From contig NC_092181.1 of the NCBI RefSeq assembly GCF_043641665.1, positions 19,753,463 to 19,817,462 of the forward strand: DNA of 64,000 nt, written 5' to 3'. Below, in pieces: positions 44,001 through 56,271 of the stretch. Under the pieces are notes generated by a model, which had not been told where the DNA came from, did no database searches, and saw only the letters and a program-made list of their open reading frames with translations. The position numbers were made by a program, and so were the translations under genes. The stretch's first letter is position 1. Each line of letters begins with the position of its first letter. Source of the DNA: Enoplosus armatus. Lineage: Eukaryota; Chordata; Actinopteri; Centrarchiformes; Enoplosidae.

Positions 44001-47000
44001 GTTTCTTTGCTGTACAAGCGGTACAGGTGGCTACTTTTGTCCAGAATAACTACCGTCAGTGTTGTTCAAAATGTCAGTTTCATATGTCTCTTTCTCCTAG
44101 CCCTTCCTCTGCCTTCCCAAGGAATTTCAAAGTATCAAATTCACTGTTAACTTAAATGAAATCACATAACAAGTACAACAGTTTTCTGGTTGAGCTCAAG
44201 AGCGTCAAAGTAAAGATCTCACTCAGTCTCTCTCTGTCCTTCCTTCCCGCCAGATTCCCAGATTATGTGGAGTAGAGCGACAGCTGTACTCCACAACCCC
44301 CCCCCCCCCCCCAATGTTCCCCTTCCTCCCTGTGCCGGCTTTGTTCGCTGAGGGGATGGACAACTGAGAGGGACAGCAGGCCACAGTCTGGGTGGGCCAG
44401 ATCCACCGCCACAGCATGCCTCCCTGCCTGCCTCCACATTGTTCACGCCAGCGTTACAGAGGGGAATCTCCCTTTCTCTGACTTCTATTGTACATGTTGT
44501 CAGACACTGAGGCTGGAGCTGGCATGAGTCTCAGCAAATCAAGAAACAATCAAGATACCAGACTTTCTGGGGAAACACAGACAGAGTTCTTCAGAGAGAG
44601 AGATGAAAATGGTTTAACTTTGCTCAAAATAGAAAATGACAAATTAAATTACCCGTAACAAAAATTGCTTCAAACACAGAAGTCAAAATAGCTGCTCTGA
44701 CGTGACTTTAGACATGATTAATGGTCTAATTTATCGCAATTTTTATGACACACAAACTATATTAGACTGACTATCAATCCAATACATACAGTAGCTGCCT
44801 GGCTCAGCTCACATTTCCCTTAGCTTTTAAAACTGACAATCATCATAATTTCTGTTGGGATGAAAAGTTTTATAGGCTGCACGTGTTTCTAAATGTCCCT
44901 GTTAGCAGCTATTTAATACATTCGCTTCAGTGTGATTGATGCTAATCACTGACAAGGGCGGGGAATGAACGTTAAAGAAGTATGGTGATGTTTTCCTGTT
45001 TTAGTGGCTTGCCTCAAAGGGGCATATGGATGTATTTTGGTGCAGTATTTAAGTAGAACTTCTCAGTCAGAAAACACAAAGCTGTAAAACTGAAACATTT
45101 TGAATGAAGGCATGACAGGATGACTCAGCGACTTCATAAAATTTAAAGTATCCAATATTCTGTCTCAGCAAAAAGACCAAAACATGCACAGGACATTATA
45201 GCCTGAGATTTTCCCTACACCAGCGTCCTCTGACAGCACATTCTTCATCAGCTCATATTTACACAGCAGTGCTGCCTGCACCATACATAGATGCAGTGGG
45301 ATAGTGGGTCAGGCCCGGAGATATCATTGGAGAGGAAGGTCAATATGAGGCTTTGACGTTTGCCAGCATGATGCAAGGAAGAGCAACTTTCTAAGAATAT
45401 CCTCATCAAGTGACAAGCATCTCCATTATTGCATTTCCTCATTAATCATCCTGTTGATATAAATACTGGGGATGTTCCAGTCAGCTATGTTTGGTATTTA
45501 AATACCACTGTTTTGTATTTAAGTATGGTCTATTAAATCATGGAGATGTCAAAAGTTGAAAAGTTGAAAGAATGTCTTTGACTTGAATGACTTTTCTTCT
45601 TTGTTTTGATGCTTTAACATCTTAATCAGTATAGAAAGAGATTTTTCAAATAGTGAAAGCTATAGCTTCCTCTCTGCGTTCCAAATAATTCATGTTAGGA
45701 ATGCTGCAAGTTTAAATGTATTAATAACTCTTATCAACCCTTCCGGACAGCGGCGGCATGTCCTGTAAATCGACACATCACAGTGGCTCGATTGCTGCTC
45801 CAGTTCAGTGCAGTGATCTCTGCAGGATGTTGCAAATCAGAATTTTAACATTGCGTGAAAGCCACATCTTTGACCCTTGCTTGCCACACTTGGCATGAAG
45901 ACACAGATGCTTGCAACAGAAATTTAATAACACAACAAATGTGATAATGGGAATCTTTATCCATCATGTGTTGAATGATGAAAAAGGATGTGAGAAAAGC
46001 AGACTTAAACAAAAAGGCTAGAGATTTTCACAAACTTCACTACATGGAAAGTTAAGGGATTACAATTCATCCTAAGGAGGACATGAATGTCTGTGTCAAA
46101 TTTCATGACAAACCATCCAACAGCTGTCAAGGAATTTCAATCAAAACCACAAATGTCAATCTCATGATGGCGCAAGACGAAAAGTCATGGTACCACCAAA
46201 ATCAGCAGATCACAAATCTAATGGAAATCCATGCAAAACTTGTTGCGATGTTTCAGTTTGGACTCAAGTGGTGGACCGACTGAACGACCATCCCTAGAGC
46301 CACGCCGCTAGCATGGCTAAAAAGAAAAGGATGAGGAAAGGAGTGCGAGTAACTCAATGACAGGGGCAGCAACAGATTTGCCATATGAGAGCAGATAAGA
46401 ATAACCGCTCTAGCCATACATCATAACTCCCCACCCCTGCAGCCCTCCAACCACCATAAATCAAGGCTGAAGAAAAAGGACAAAAAGAGAAAGAACAACG
46501 GAGAACGAGGTGATACCACGGTTCAGTGAAAGGGATAGGGGAAAACCCAGAGAGGAAAGAGAAGGGAAAGAAATGGAGAAGAGGTAAAAAGTAGAACGAA
46601 AGAATAGTAATGCCACGAGGGGAAGGAGGGAGAGTGAGAACAGACTGGGGTGTGGTGGAGGGGGACTAAGAGGCCTCAGCTTCTAGTCACAGGGGGCCCA
46701 GACTGTGGCACCATTAGCCAGTAAATCTCCTGGTGACTGTTGACACGGGTGACATGTAAGATCCCAAAACACAGTTAGGAAGTCGGGGTGTAACTTGGCC
46801 GTGTCAGTCAGCACGCAGTCCTACTGTACAACAGATGCACCCACTGTACTGAGGAAAATTCACAAAAGTCTATCTATAGTACAGACAAACGTACACATTT
46901 CCAAGCTCTTTTTCGTTCATTTTCCCTTTCTTGGTATCATTGCACCCTCTGGGGAAGTGCCCCTCCAGAGCAGGCACCTCCGCAGTGGAAGTCTGAAGGT

Positions 47001-50000
47001 TATCGGGCTATCTGAGATTGGGTTGGATTTCTGCGGAGCTGGGAGTGGGGTGACGGATGGCTTTGAAAGGGGATCCCCCCGGAGCCTTCCCTCTCACGTA
47101 CACACCTGTCTGCTCGGGATACCACTTCACTTCCAGGCCCTGCTCTGTCTGTGGCCCTGAAGTCTGGAGTCTCCAAGGAAGTGCATTCCTCTCCCGGCTC
47201 TGAATGATCACATGACACTCAAACCCACTAGGGTCTATGATCCCTCTCCAGAGCTGGAAGACTATATTGTTGCTATTGGAAAAAGCGCAGAGACCAAGTC
47301 AACTTATCTACATGTAGAGGCTCTCTTCTCTCTTTCTTCTCCTCTGTTAATCAGTAGAGTTTGATTAGTACTATTGTGAAATCTCAGGCTATCTTGCACA
47401 TAAGATTGGCAAGGGGAAGTAGTGTTTCTAAAGGCCAAGACTCCAAAGTCTGAGAGTCAAAGATCTGACATAAATATATTACCCTAGTCATAAGACTAAA
47501 AAATGAACAGAAACCTACAGACGTCTCAACATGTCTGACAGTAAGTAAAGGTTTCCTCTCTTAGCCTGTGGCTCTCTGGGCCCATGCCTGATGGACGAGG
47601 ATATATGCGAGCTGTGTATCCACTTGTAAAAACAAGTATTTACTGCCTCAGTCACTTTGAATGGCTGTAGGGGGTTTCTGACCTGGTCACTTGCATGCAG
47701 GTTATTGCTCTTCCAATAGAAATTCCCAGCAGACAGACAGAGTGAACTGGGTTGAACTACAGTTTGTGTTTGAGGTCACTGCCACACCACGACAAGACAC
47801 TTAAGTTTATTTTTATTTTAACTGTTTTGCGAGAATTAGGGAAAGACTTGTCTTCCGGATAATGATAAACATGCTACAAGTTATGATACAGTAAATGTAT
47901 ATATAATGACATAAAATGATGATCAATTCTATCTATATAGGCTCAATCACAATGGGAGTATATGTTTGACTTAATTCATTTATGTTGTTGTACACGTCCC
48001 ACAAATCTGTGAGCATCGTATTTTGCATTGCAGCTTCCTCAGGTTCACTCGTTTTTTCTGTTTCTGTCACGTGTATGATTTATGCACCTCCGACACATTT
48101 CTGCAAGGAGGTCATAAGCCAAAAATCCTGCTCGATGTGTCCTGACTTGATAGAGCAACGCTAACTTTCTCTTCAGAGTCTGGAATTTGATGACCAGCAG
48201 GGCCACACTGAGCCTCTTGGTGTGAAACTGAATGTCCACTCCTGACCTCTTACTAAGACACTATTACGACAGTCACGACTTCAGCTGTGCCGGGCCACAC
48301 ACATGCTATTGCTACTTCAGACACAGCACTGTCAAGCCTCTGATTAAGATCTTAATGTATCTGCAGATGCATATAAACAGTTGCAGAAATATACATGTAA
48401 CATGCAACATTTGAGCCTTTGCGTAACTGCTGTACTACTCATTGAGGATGTGTTAATGATTTGGACTGTGTGTATTTGTGTGTGTGTGTATGTATATTCT
48501 TGATTTGCGAGGGAGCAGTGCAGTGCATGTAGTGGCAGGTACCATTTACAGGCTGCTAAGACCCTTAAGCAGCTGCCCGTATCAGTGCATTTAAAGGGTA
48601 TTTCCTAAAGCAAGGTCACACTGAAGCTGTGTTAAACATAAGAACTTACTTAGCTAAATAGTTTTGAAAAAGCTTCAGTACTATTTTACTTTTCTGTCTG
48701 TCTCTCCTTGTCTCTGTGTGTTTACAAAAAACATCCTCAACAACAGAGAAATCGCCACTATTTGGATTCATTCCAAACTTAAAAAGTATGAACTGGAATC
48801 ACATTTTTTATGGTGGAGCAAACATTTATATAAGTAGTTCATTCACATTTTAATATTAGAACAAAGTGTGCTGACAGAGACCACTTTCAGGGGATAATCC
48901 TGGGTGCAAATCTCTAATGACCCGGACTTTTGCCTCCCACACAAACAGCTCACCTACTTAGATTTATAAGCAGATAGGCTGACCATCAGCATGCTCTCCA
49001 CCTGCATGTCCCTACATGTCCAGGATAAGGCCATCTCCCCCGGGGGTCACCTCTTCAACACTTCACATTAGTGATTCACCGGGTGGCTTAAATTGCTTTT
49101 ATCTGTTATTTGATCTTTTCCCGGATGTGCCTGTGTGTTTGTGTGGTGCTGAGTGTGCAGGTGAGGACATGTTTACTAGTTTATCTATAGGAGGAATAAT
49201 ATATGTGTATGCTATTAATTACATGTATGTTGTGGTGTGAGCTGAAGGCGGTACTATCTGTGGCCTTTACATGTGAACCATGGTGATGCAGAAACACAGT
49301 TTTTGTTTTATCTCCCAGCCTGCACCACTGCACCTGGTTCAGCTGACTTGGTTGGAAGCTTAAACAATGATCGAAAGCAAACAAAAAGGGCCGTTGAGCT
49401 AATTGAAGCTCTTGCGTTCTCTTCCTGTGGTTAAACCTCCACTTAAAGACAGAAACACCAACCAAGCTTTGCTTCAAGCAGATTAATAGATCACAAATGT
49501 AAGGTAACAAAATATCAATTACAATACTGGTGAACAGTCTAGATTAAAGAATAATAATGACTCTGATCTATTGCAATCAATGTCAGAACTACTGACCCTC
49601 ATTAAAAATAAATGATCACCTACTTCACTTACAGTTTGGGGAAAAAGTTAATTACTGGGATCCAGTCGAGGCTAATAAGAGGCTTCACTTTGCTGATGGA
49701 AAGACAGTAATTTGACAAAAAGACACATCCTCCCAGTCCTGCCTTCTCAATGGCCCTGATGTTGATGGTGGTATAATCACCAACATGGCCCTCAATCCAG
49801 CATAATTATAGACTAAACTTTCCCTGCTGCATTGATTGCATTTCCAAATCTTGTTTTGTGTTTTATAGCTGATGCTAAAATAGCAAAGGCCAACTGTTGC
49901 ATTTTATTGCTTTGCATTTGCTATATTTGTAATGCTGTTCGAGTAAATCTACCTAAGAGTAAGAAGTGACAGGCCACAGGGCTTTTACAGTATATCGTCA

Positions 50001-53000
50001 TGTCTGTACCATGCATATCTGGTCATTTAAGAGAATTCTTTAGGATAAACAGGATAAGTTCACAGATATTTTAAAATGAGAAGACCACCAGATTGTCACG
50101 TTATACCTGTAAGTATTAATAACATTCGAAAAGTGAGGCTCGTATGACTATAAGGAAATCTAATATTCAGGAAAGACACAGACTGAAAACCAAAGCGTAT
50201 GAGTGGAGTGCAAGAGTAAGATGGGAAAGAAAGGAATGGATCTAATTTGAAATGTAAATGAGTCTATTGACTGCATTAAATGGATTATGCAGAAATTTCC
50301 AGTATTCATACAATCATAACATTCACTAAATAACGATGGAATATTTTCGAGGCTAAACCGAAAGCATAAACTGAATCAAAGCACATTTCATTGTGTCACT
50401 TGAAGCATAGGATGAAAGGGGGCATTTGAAAACTCAGAAAAGTACCCTGGGGGAAAGGCTCCTATTGTTCTTTAACAATAAAATTTAGAGCATGAGGTAG
50501 TCCCACCTCTTTCACTTTTACCAACCCACAGTCAGGGCTAAAGTCCCCTCTGACCCCTGTCCTTTAAACCTGCTACTCTTTCCAGTGGGGCGAAAAGAGA
50601 AGGCTGCTCTATACTGGGTGTCAGTCATGGCCAACTGCCTTAAGTCTTTGTGATGCAAACACCTGGGAGATTGACAGAGAGCAGGAAGTTTCAATTTTAA
50701 GAAGCCATTAAAAGAGAGATAAAGTCTGAGGACAGCCTTCGGGCAAATTATTTCTCGGTAATGGGCCCCAGTTTGGTGTCAGTATGAAATATTAAAGGAT
50801 TCCTACCGTTGTCTTCAATTGTGAAGTAGAAGATATCACTTGTGGCGTTGCTCCCATCCAACAGCACGTAACAGATCTTCATGTCATCAATATCAGCTGT
50901 TAGTGTGACAAATATAGAGATATAGAGTGTTAGCTGAAAACGTTAGGTAAGATAACTGTGACGACTAAGCCATTTTTACAAGGTTTTAGTTACAGCCCTT
51001 AAGCTGCAATTAAAGTGATATGGGCAACAGGAGACATGTTTTGAAGCATTCAGGATTGTTTTATACAGTCTAAGTCTAAATATTTTATTAGTTAGAAAAA
51101 TCTATTACAGAAATATAATTTACAGTTGTTATTATGACGATTATTATAAGTTATGGTTATAATACATAAACATATGTAGTGCAGCTTACATTTTCAAAAC
51201 TCTGTTGAGAAATTAAATGATGTAACATCAGCTTACCTTGTGTGAAGGTCTTGATGCTGTCATTGCCCTGGGCAGTGTTGATGATGAAGCCATGCAGAGG
51301 AGCCTCCGACACAGTGTATTTCAGGGCTCTCTGGGCACTGTCGCGGTCCTCTGATCGAAGTGCCTTGCTGGTGATCAGGAAGCCCAGGTGGCCTGTTTGG
51401 AGGACCTTCAGCGAGGCAGCAGCTTTGTTAACCACAATCTGGGGCACACCATTGTCCACAGTGTTGATGTGGATGGTCATCACCTGGGGCTTGCGTGTCT
51501 CATACACAGTGTCAGGAAAGACATAAAAATCTGTATGAGTGCCATCTGTGACAGTGAAGGAGAAGCTGTCTTCGTTGGTCTCAGTGCCATCGTGCTTATA
51601 GCTGATAAAGTTCTCATTTAGATCCTGCTTGGAAAAGGTTGTGATGGGTTTGGTATTGTTAAAAAGCAGCTGCCCATGCACTGGCACCTGGGTGATTATG
51701 AATCGTAATAGGTTGTCTGGGGTGTCCCGATCCTCAGCTGTCAACTCAAATGGTGTGATGAGTTTGTTTTCTCCCTCCTCCACAACCAGTTTGTTTATAG
51801 TCAAGACAGGTTTCTTATTATCTACGTCAGTGATGGACACTCTGAAGGTACGGAAGACAGGATTGTAACCATCTGTCACCTCAAACTCAAAGCTGTCCAT
51901 TTTCATTTCATCATCGGAGGTGTGGATGTAGTAGACCTTGTTGCCAGCAAGCTGCATTTGGGTGAAGGTGGAAATGGGAACACCTGGGTGGTCAGTGCTC
52001 TCTAAGTGGCCTCTACTAGGTGCTCTTGTGATGCTAAAGCTGAGGTATTCATCTGGACTGTTAATGTCAGTGGTGCTGAGGAGGTCAGTGGTAAGAGTTA
52101 CTTTGCCTCCTTCTTTTAGCGTTACACCTTTGTTGATAACATCTGGAAAGACCATGTCAATGCTTCCAATGTTGATGTAAAAGTAACGGTCAATAAGGGG
52201 ATTGATGCCATCTGTGACATCAAACTTCAGCAGGTCACGGATTCCCTCCTGGCCTGTGTGTACATACTGGATGAGCTGTTTGTCGATTTCGTCCTGTGTG
52301 AAGTTCATCCCAAGGGTAATATTACCTAAAACATCACCAAACTTGCTGATACGCTGAAGGTAGCCTTGGCCCGGGCCATAACGCACAATATATGTTAGCT
52401 CTTTGTCTTCAGAGTCAAGATCTGTGGCCTTCAAAACCCTGTTGCTGATTACTTTTGTCTCTCCAATCTCAACATCAAGGCCATCATTAATAGCCATCCT
52501 TGGTGTCTCATCATCAACAGGAATAACCATGATAAGAACTGTTTTTTCCACTTTATGTTTCCCATCTGAGAGCCTGATTTCAAAGCTGTCCTCTTTGGTC
52601 TCTGAGTCATCGTGTTCATAGACAATGTTGGATGCCTCTTTGATCTGTTCCAAGTTGAATGTTTCCACAGGGATGGTGCCAGTGCTGAGCTGCTGAACTA
52701 TTGTACCATGTTTGGGGTTTTTGATGATCTCAAAGTGCAGCTCATCCCCAGGGATGTCAGCATCAGCCGCGTTCAGAATTGGTGTGTCAATGACCAGACT
52801 CATACCCTCCATTACCACAAACTCACGGATAAAAATCTCAGGCTTCTCATCATTGGCTGGAAGGATGACTATGGGGAAGAAGTGGCGTTCAGAGAAGTTA
52901 ATACCATCTGAGCAGCGGAAGGTGAAACGATCTTCCACAGGTTCAACCCCTTTGTGGATGCTTTGGACATAGTGGATATGACCAAGGGCAACGTCTTTAA

Positions 53001-56000
53001 TGCTAAAGGCAGTGATGGCTGTCCCTGCCCTGGATTTCTCAGAGCCTGCGGCTGGAGAAATGTTCTCCACATAACCAGATGTTGGTTGGACGATGATGGT
53101 ACACAGGATATCGTCATTGTCAGTGTCGATATCCTCGGTTTGGATGTGGTTCAGAGTAATGACATTCTTCTCCCCTTCCACTCCAACAAACTGCTCTCCA
53201 ACACTGACTATAGGTGGAATGCTGTCAACAGGAAGGATGGTGACATAAACTGTCACACCTTGGACCTTGTTGCCGCCAACAACCCACTGATCTGACATAT
53301 CGGACAGAGTAAGGTTAAAGGAGTCATGTTCTTTGACCGGTCCAATTTCACCGGACGTGTGAGCGTACACCACTGCTCCATTAATGATGTCTTCCTGGGT
53401 GAATCTCTCAGCGGGAGCACCATTAACCAGAATTTCACCCAGCCTGGGAGGCTCTTCAACAATGAAAGTGAGCACAAGGTCATCTGTGTCTTCATCACGC
53501 CCCTGAATGACATTAGTTGTGATCTCCGTTGCTCCGCTCTCCAGTACATCAATGGATGCTCCGAGCAGACCGTCTGGGAGCATAATTGTGGGTGTCTCGT
53601 CATCAACTGGCTCGATGGTGATCTTAATGGTGATGGGTACCTCGTGAAAACCGTCAGTGACATCAAGCTTAATGACATCATTGAGGGATTCCTCTCCACC
53701 ATGGATGTAAGTTAGGTGACCATTTGCAATGTCTTCAAGCACGAATGTTTCACCATTTGACATGTCGATTCCCAAGTACTGCAGCTGCCCATATGCAGGA
53801 ATCTGGGTCACGGTGAAGATAATATTTTCATCATCTGTATCTGTGTCTGTGGCATGCAGTTCTTTCCTTGTGATGATATATGCACTTCTTTCCATAACAG
53901 TGAACCCTGTATTGGTGATAACTGGGGGTTTGTTGTCAACTGGCTGTAGGAAAATGGTGAAAAGTCCATCTGCTGTGTTACCAGCAGTGTCTTCCACAAT
54001 GAATGTGAACTGAGCCACTTTTGGAGTGATGCCCAGCTCCTGGTCTGGAGGCTTGTAAGCTACTTTGTGGTGATTAACCTGGGCCTGTGTGAACTCTGTA
54101 ATTACAGTGTCAGGACTGTCAGTCAGCACAATTTCACCTAAGGGGGCTGGATTGTTCTCATCTGTGTCAGTTGGGGTCTTAATGATGGTGTACTTCAGGT
54201 CCCTGTCGTCTGAATCTAGATCAGTATAACACAAGAATTTCTTCTTGAAGTGTGTCAGCTCATATTCCTGGACTGTCATGTGAAGTGTGGTGCCAGGAAA
54301 AAGTTCTGGGACAAGGTCATCGACAGGATGGATTTTGATGGTGAACATGTGTTCGCCTGATTGATTAGGAGGGTCATTATCATCTTGGACCCGGAACACA
54401 AACTGATCAATCACAGTGGTCGTGCTATGGGGTCCGATGTGACGATAGAACAGCTTTCCATCAAGAATATCCTGCTGAAACCATTCAGTCACCACCTGCT
54501 CAAACATCTCATCTGTCTCGCTAAACTTCCATAGAGACGGGTCAGAGGGAGGCTCCACTTGCCTTAGCAGAAGCTCCCCTACAGTGGAGTAGGGCGCTTC
54601 CAAGATAAACTTAATGGTGGAATCTTCTGAATCAATATCTGTGGCGCTCAGGATGAACGGAGAGATCTGCATGACTTCATTCTTGAATAGGACCAGGCCG
54701 GTGTTAGCATTGATAATAGGCGGCTCATCATCAGTGGGAGCAATAGTGATGGGGAACAAAAACTCCACTTCATTACTGCCATCAGTCATTCTAAAAATAA
54801 TGTTGTCGCTATAGGTATCACTGCCGTCATGCTGGTACACCACAATGCCGGCGTCTAGATCGGCAGGTGTAAAGAATTTTCTGCGTGCTCCGAGCATGGT
54901 CAGGTCTCCATGCTTTAAGCCATCAACGACGGTTATTCTGACATCTTCCAGGTTATCCTCATCACTAATCTCTAAATTCTGGGAGCTGGAGAGAGCTCGG
55001 GACTGCCCTTCAAACAATAGCTGCCCTGTATTTTTGGTCGCTACAGGAGCCAAGGTATTCATGGGCTTCACCACAATCATAAAAGCAAATGTATCAGACA
55101 CAGCACCATCAGTGTCTACAATTTCAAGCTCTAGCTGGAAAATCCTCTCTACCTCTGAGTCCTCTGAAGGTGGCTTATAAGCTATTTTAAGATCTTTGAT
55201 GTCTCTCTGATAGAAAGAGGTGATTGGCAGGTTCTGATCATCTGTGCTGATGATGTAGCCCTGCTGAGGGCTCAGCGGTGTAGTAATGTTGAAGATCAAA
55301 TCATCTGGGTCAGATTCAACATCTTCAGCAGCCAGCATGTCACTTGTAATAGCTGTCATCACAAACTGATCAACCTCCATCATCATCATGGCTACAAAAC
55401 TGGGTTTAGGAGCGGTATTCTCTGCACCCTCTCTGATTCTAACCATCATTTGGAAATGCTCTTGCATTATGGTGTTGCCTTCGTTATCCTGCAGCTCTAC
55501 CATCATTGGAATATAGTCTCTGTTTGGTGAGTTAGTCTTAGCTGTGTGCTTGTAGCGAATTCCCTGTTTCACAAACTCATCACAGTCAATCATTTGGCCA
55601 TTTGAAGGGTTATTCAAAAGACTGCCATACCTGGGAAGACCTCCAGCGCCGACCAGAGTGGCGATCTTACACTGTGTGACACCGTCCTCAAAGGAGAACT
55701 CCAGACCCTTTTTGTCAATAGCGTTGCTGTCACCACTGAGCTTTTCAACATTAAGGGGCATATTCCTGGTGAGGATCTCAAGCTGCTGAAAAACCACCTC
55801 CACTTCCAGCATGAAAGGGATGATAACTGTGTCTGTCTGAGAGTCATAACGAAGCTGCAGCTTTACACGATCCTTGCTGGGGCTCCGAGATCCAAAATGA
55901 GTGTATTTCACTTCATCTGGTCCAAATGAACAGGGGAACTTTTTAGGGGTCAACATCCCAGGTTTCTGGGCCAGTGGGTCATTGTCCAAAACTGTGATGT

Positions 56001-56271
56001 GGCAACGGTCACCAGGCTGCACTTCTGTTACTAAGTCATTCACAGGGTCCAGAAACACAGACCTCCCAAAAGGCACCCTGATCCCATTGTTAGCGATGAT
56101 GATGTTGTCTTCATTAGGTCCAGATCTGTGGTGATAAAGGTGAGCTGGGTCAAACGGCTCTGCGTCTACAGAGGCAAAACAGAAGCAGAGAACAAACGTT
56201 GCAAGAAGGCATCTCAAAAGTTCCCACTTTTGACAGAGTGGGGAACTTTGCAGACAACCAGCCATATCCAC
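29302..56271 (-). CDS. frem3: FRAS1-related extracellular matrix protein 3 (Frem3), full length
   Basis: Twenty-four exons: 51237-56271, 50807-50896, 41122-41268, 39888-40118, 39620-39745, 39228-39479, 36283-36432, 35988-36197, 35315-35512, 35064-35228, 34765-34947, 34530-34660, 33867-34025, 33462-33765, 33247-33378, 32814-33145, 31936-32128, 31727-31831, 31266-31393, 31037-31171, 30506-30632, 30202-30389, 29964-30110 and 29302-29874. They total 9441 nt, or 3146 aa, with all junctions GT-AG and in frame. The layout is signal peptide (1 to about 37), NG2/CSPG repeats (to about 1710), five Calx-beta domains (about 1715-2306), a long FREM2-type region, a membrane helix (about 3081-3105) and a short tail ending NSEV. 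FRAS1/FREM proteins form the basement-membrane complex that anchors epidermis to dermis. The sequence closely resembles FREM2 throughout; I call it frem3 because of the adjoining smarca5, gab1 and usp38. A third frem2 copy is the alternative. Confidence 0.88.
31686..31709. repeat. (GT)12 microsatellite in frem3 intron 18
   Basis: A 24-bp GT tract begins only 17 bp inside the intron, measured from the exon 18 donor (exon end 31727). On the transcript it reads as an AC repeat next to the GTAAGA donor. The coding sequence is unaffected. Confidence 0.9.
34530..41268 (-). CDS. frem3: frem3 exons 3-12: five Calx-beta domains
   Basis: Ten exons pair up to encode five Calx-beta domains, one per pair: 41122-41268 with 39888-40118; 39620-39745 with 39228-39479; 36283-36432 with 35988-36197; 35315-35512 with 35064-35228; 34765-34947 with 34530-34660. 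The first exon of each pair carries the YxVDE.. strand motif ([50 protein letters not shown]). The second carries the ..ETF.. and ..TIND/VTDG.. end motifs. Calx-beta domains are calcium-binding beta-sandwiches; FREM1 has one, while FRAS1 and FREM2 have five. Confidence 0.93.
35690..35860. other. A+T-rich frem3 intron 8 segment
   Basis: The intron between exons 8 and 9 (35513-35987) is unusually A+T-rich, with TTATAAAC/GTATTAATGG words reminiscent of the AT-rich fish repeats at 37240-37660. No gene or clear repeat boundary can be drawn. Confidence 0.3.
37240..37660. repeat. A+T-rich dispersed-repeat-like segment in frem3 intron 6
   Basis: The segment has many TTATTAAT, TTATAAA and AGTAAATGATTTA words and closes with AGTTACACCTTATAAACCCTTTATAAAGG, a type of end I associate with non-autonomous fish elements. 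I could not find clean terminal repeats, so the ends are approximate. The remainder of intron 6 (36433-39227) holds no gene. Confidence 0.4.
37787..38021. repeat. G-rich tract followed by (AC)27 microsatellite in frem3 intron 6
   Basis: From 37787 to 37824 the plus strand has repeated runs of four or more G separated by single T or short loops, which fits a G-quadruplex motif. An uninterrupted AC tract follows at 37948-38001, then a shorter one at about 38008-38021. The plus strand is the template strand for frem3. Confidence 0.9.
40595..40669. repeat. 29-bp direct repeat with an internal inverted copy (frem3 intron 3)
   Basis: GTTACATCCTGCACCTTAAC plus nine more bases occurs identically at 40595-40623 and 40641-40669, a 46-bp period. 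Between the copies, AGGATGTAAC (40628-40637) is the reverse complement of the start of each copy, so either arm can pair with the middle. It lies in the intron between exons 3 and 4 (40119-41121). Confidence 0.9.
44297..44312. repeat. C16 homopolymer (G16 on the frem3 sense strand)
   Basis: Sixteen consecutive C residues lie in frem3 intron 2, so the nascent transcript would contain G16. Homopolymers of this length are prone to sequencing and assembly length error. Confidence 0.9.
46040..46330. repeat. Dispersed fish repeat (forward copy) in frem3 intron 2
   Basis: Contains GACATGAATGTCTGTGTCAA, CCATCCAACAGCTGT, AGTGGTGGACCGACTGA and CCATCCCTAGAGCCACGCC, then GCTAGCATGGCTAAAAAG. These words, in this order, match an abundant percomorph repeat that I know from memory. 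A copy of the same family lies in reverse orientation at about 59270-59450. Confidence 0.65.
51237..56271 (-). CDS. frem3: frem3 exon 1: signal peptide and CSPG repeats (5-kb exon)
   Basis: A single uninterrupted 5035-nt coding exon encodes residues 1-1678. A hydrophobic signal peptide ([20 protein letters not shown]) is likely cut before Glu38; an alternative Met3 (MAGC) is possible. Most of the array of about 12 CSPG/NG2 repeats follows, each ending in phrases such as FxVTDG, FxFTVxD and VxDGxxE and joined by DDExP-type linkers. Several acidic Asp-Thr-Asp motifs suggest calcium binding. The exon ends within the last repeat at ACACAAG|GTAAGC, phase 1, and is completed by exon 2 ([20 protein letters not shown]). 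Confidence 0.95.

Larger units (their letters stand above)
41269..50806 (-). other. frem3: frem3 intron 2 (9.5 kb)
   Basis: This is the longest intron in the window, between the exon that completes the last CSPG repeat and the first Calx-beta exon. Both splice sites are consensus and phase 1. All open frames are short and unrecognised. Contents noted: a C16 run (44297-44312), a dispersed repeat (about 46040-46330) and a purine-rich stretch (about 46440-46660). I see no RNA gene. Confidence 0.85.

Noticed and set aside
46795..47218. Overlapping plus- and minus-strand open frames of 67-121 aa in frem3 intron 2
   Set aside because: They are unrecognised and mutually antisense, with no conserved motif. 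G+C-rich intron sequence easily gives such frames.
52954..53715. Antisense open frames of 94-149 aa inside frem3 exon 1
   Set aside because: They are shadow frames of the CSPG-coding exon; none has independent support.
29302..56271. Calling the gene frem2 because of the very close FREM2 similarity
   Set aside because: The neighbours smarca5, gab1 and usp38 are the FREM3 neighbourhood (human 4q31.21), whereas FREM2 lies on human chromosome 13. I kept frem3 but lowered the confidence.
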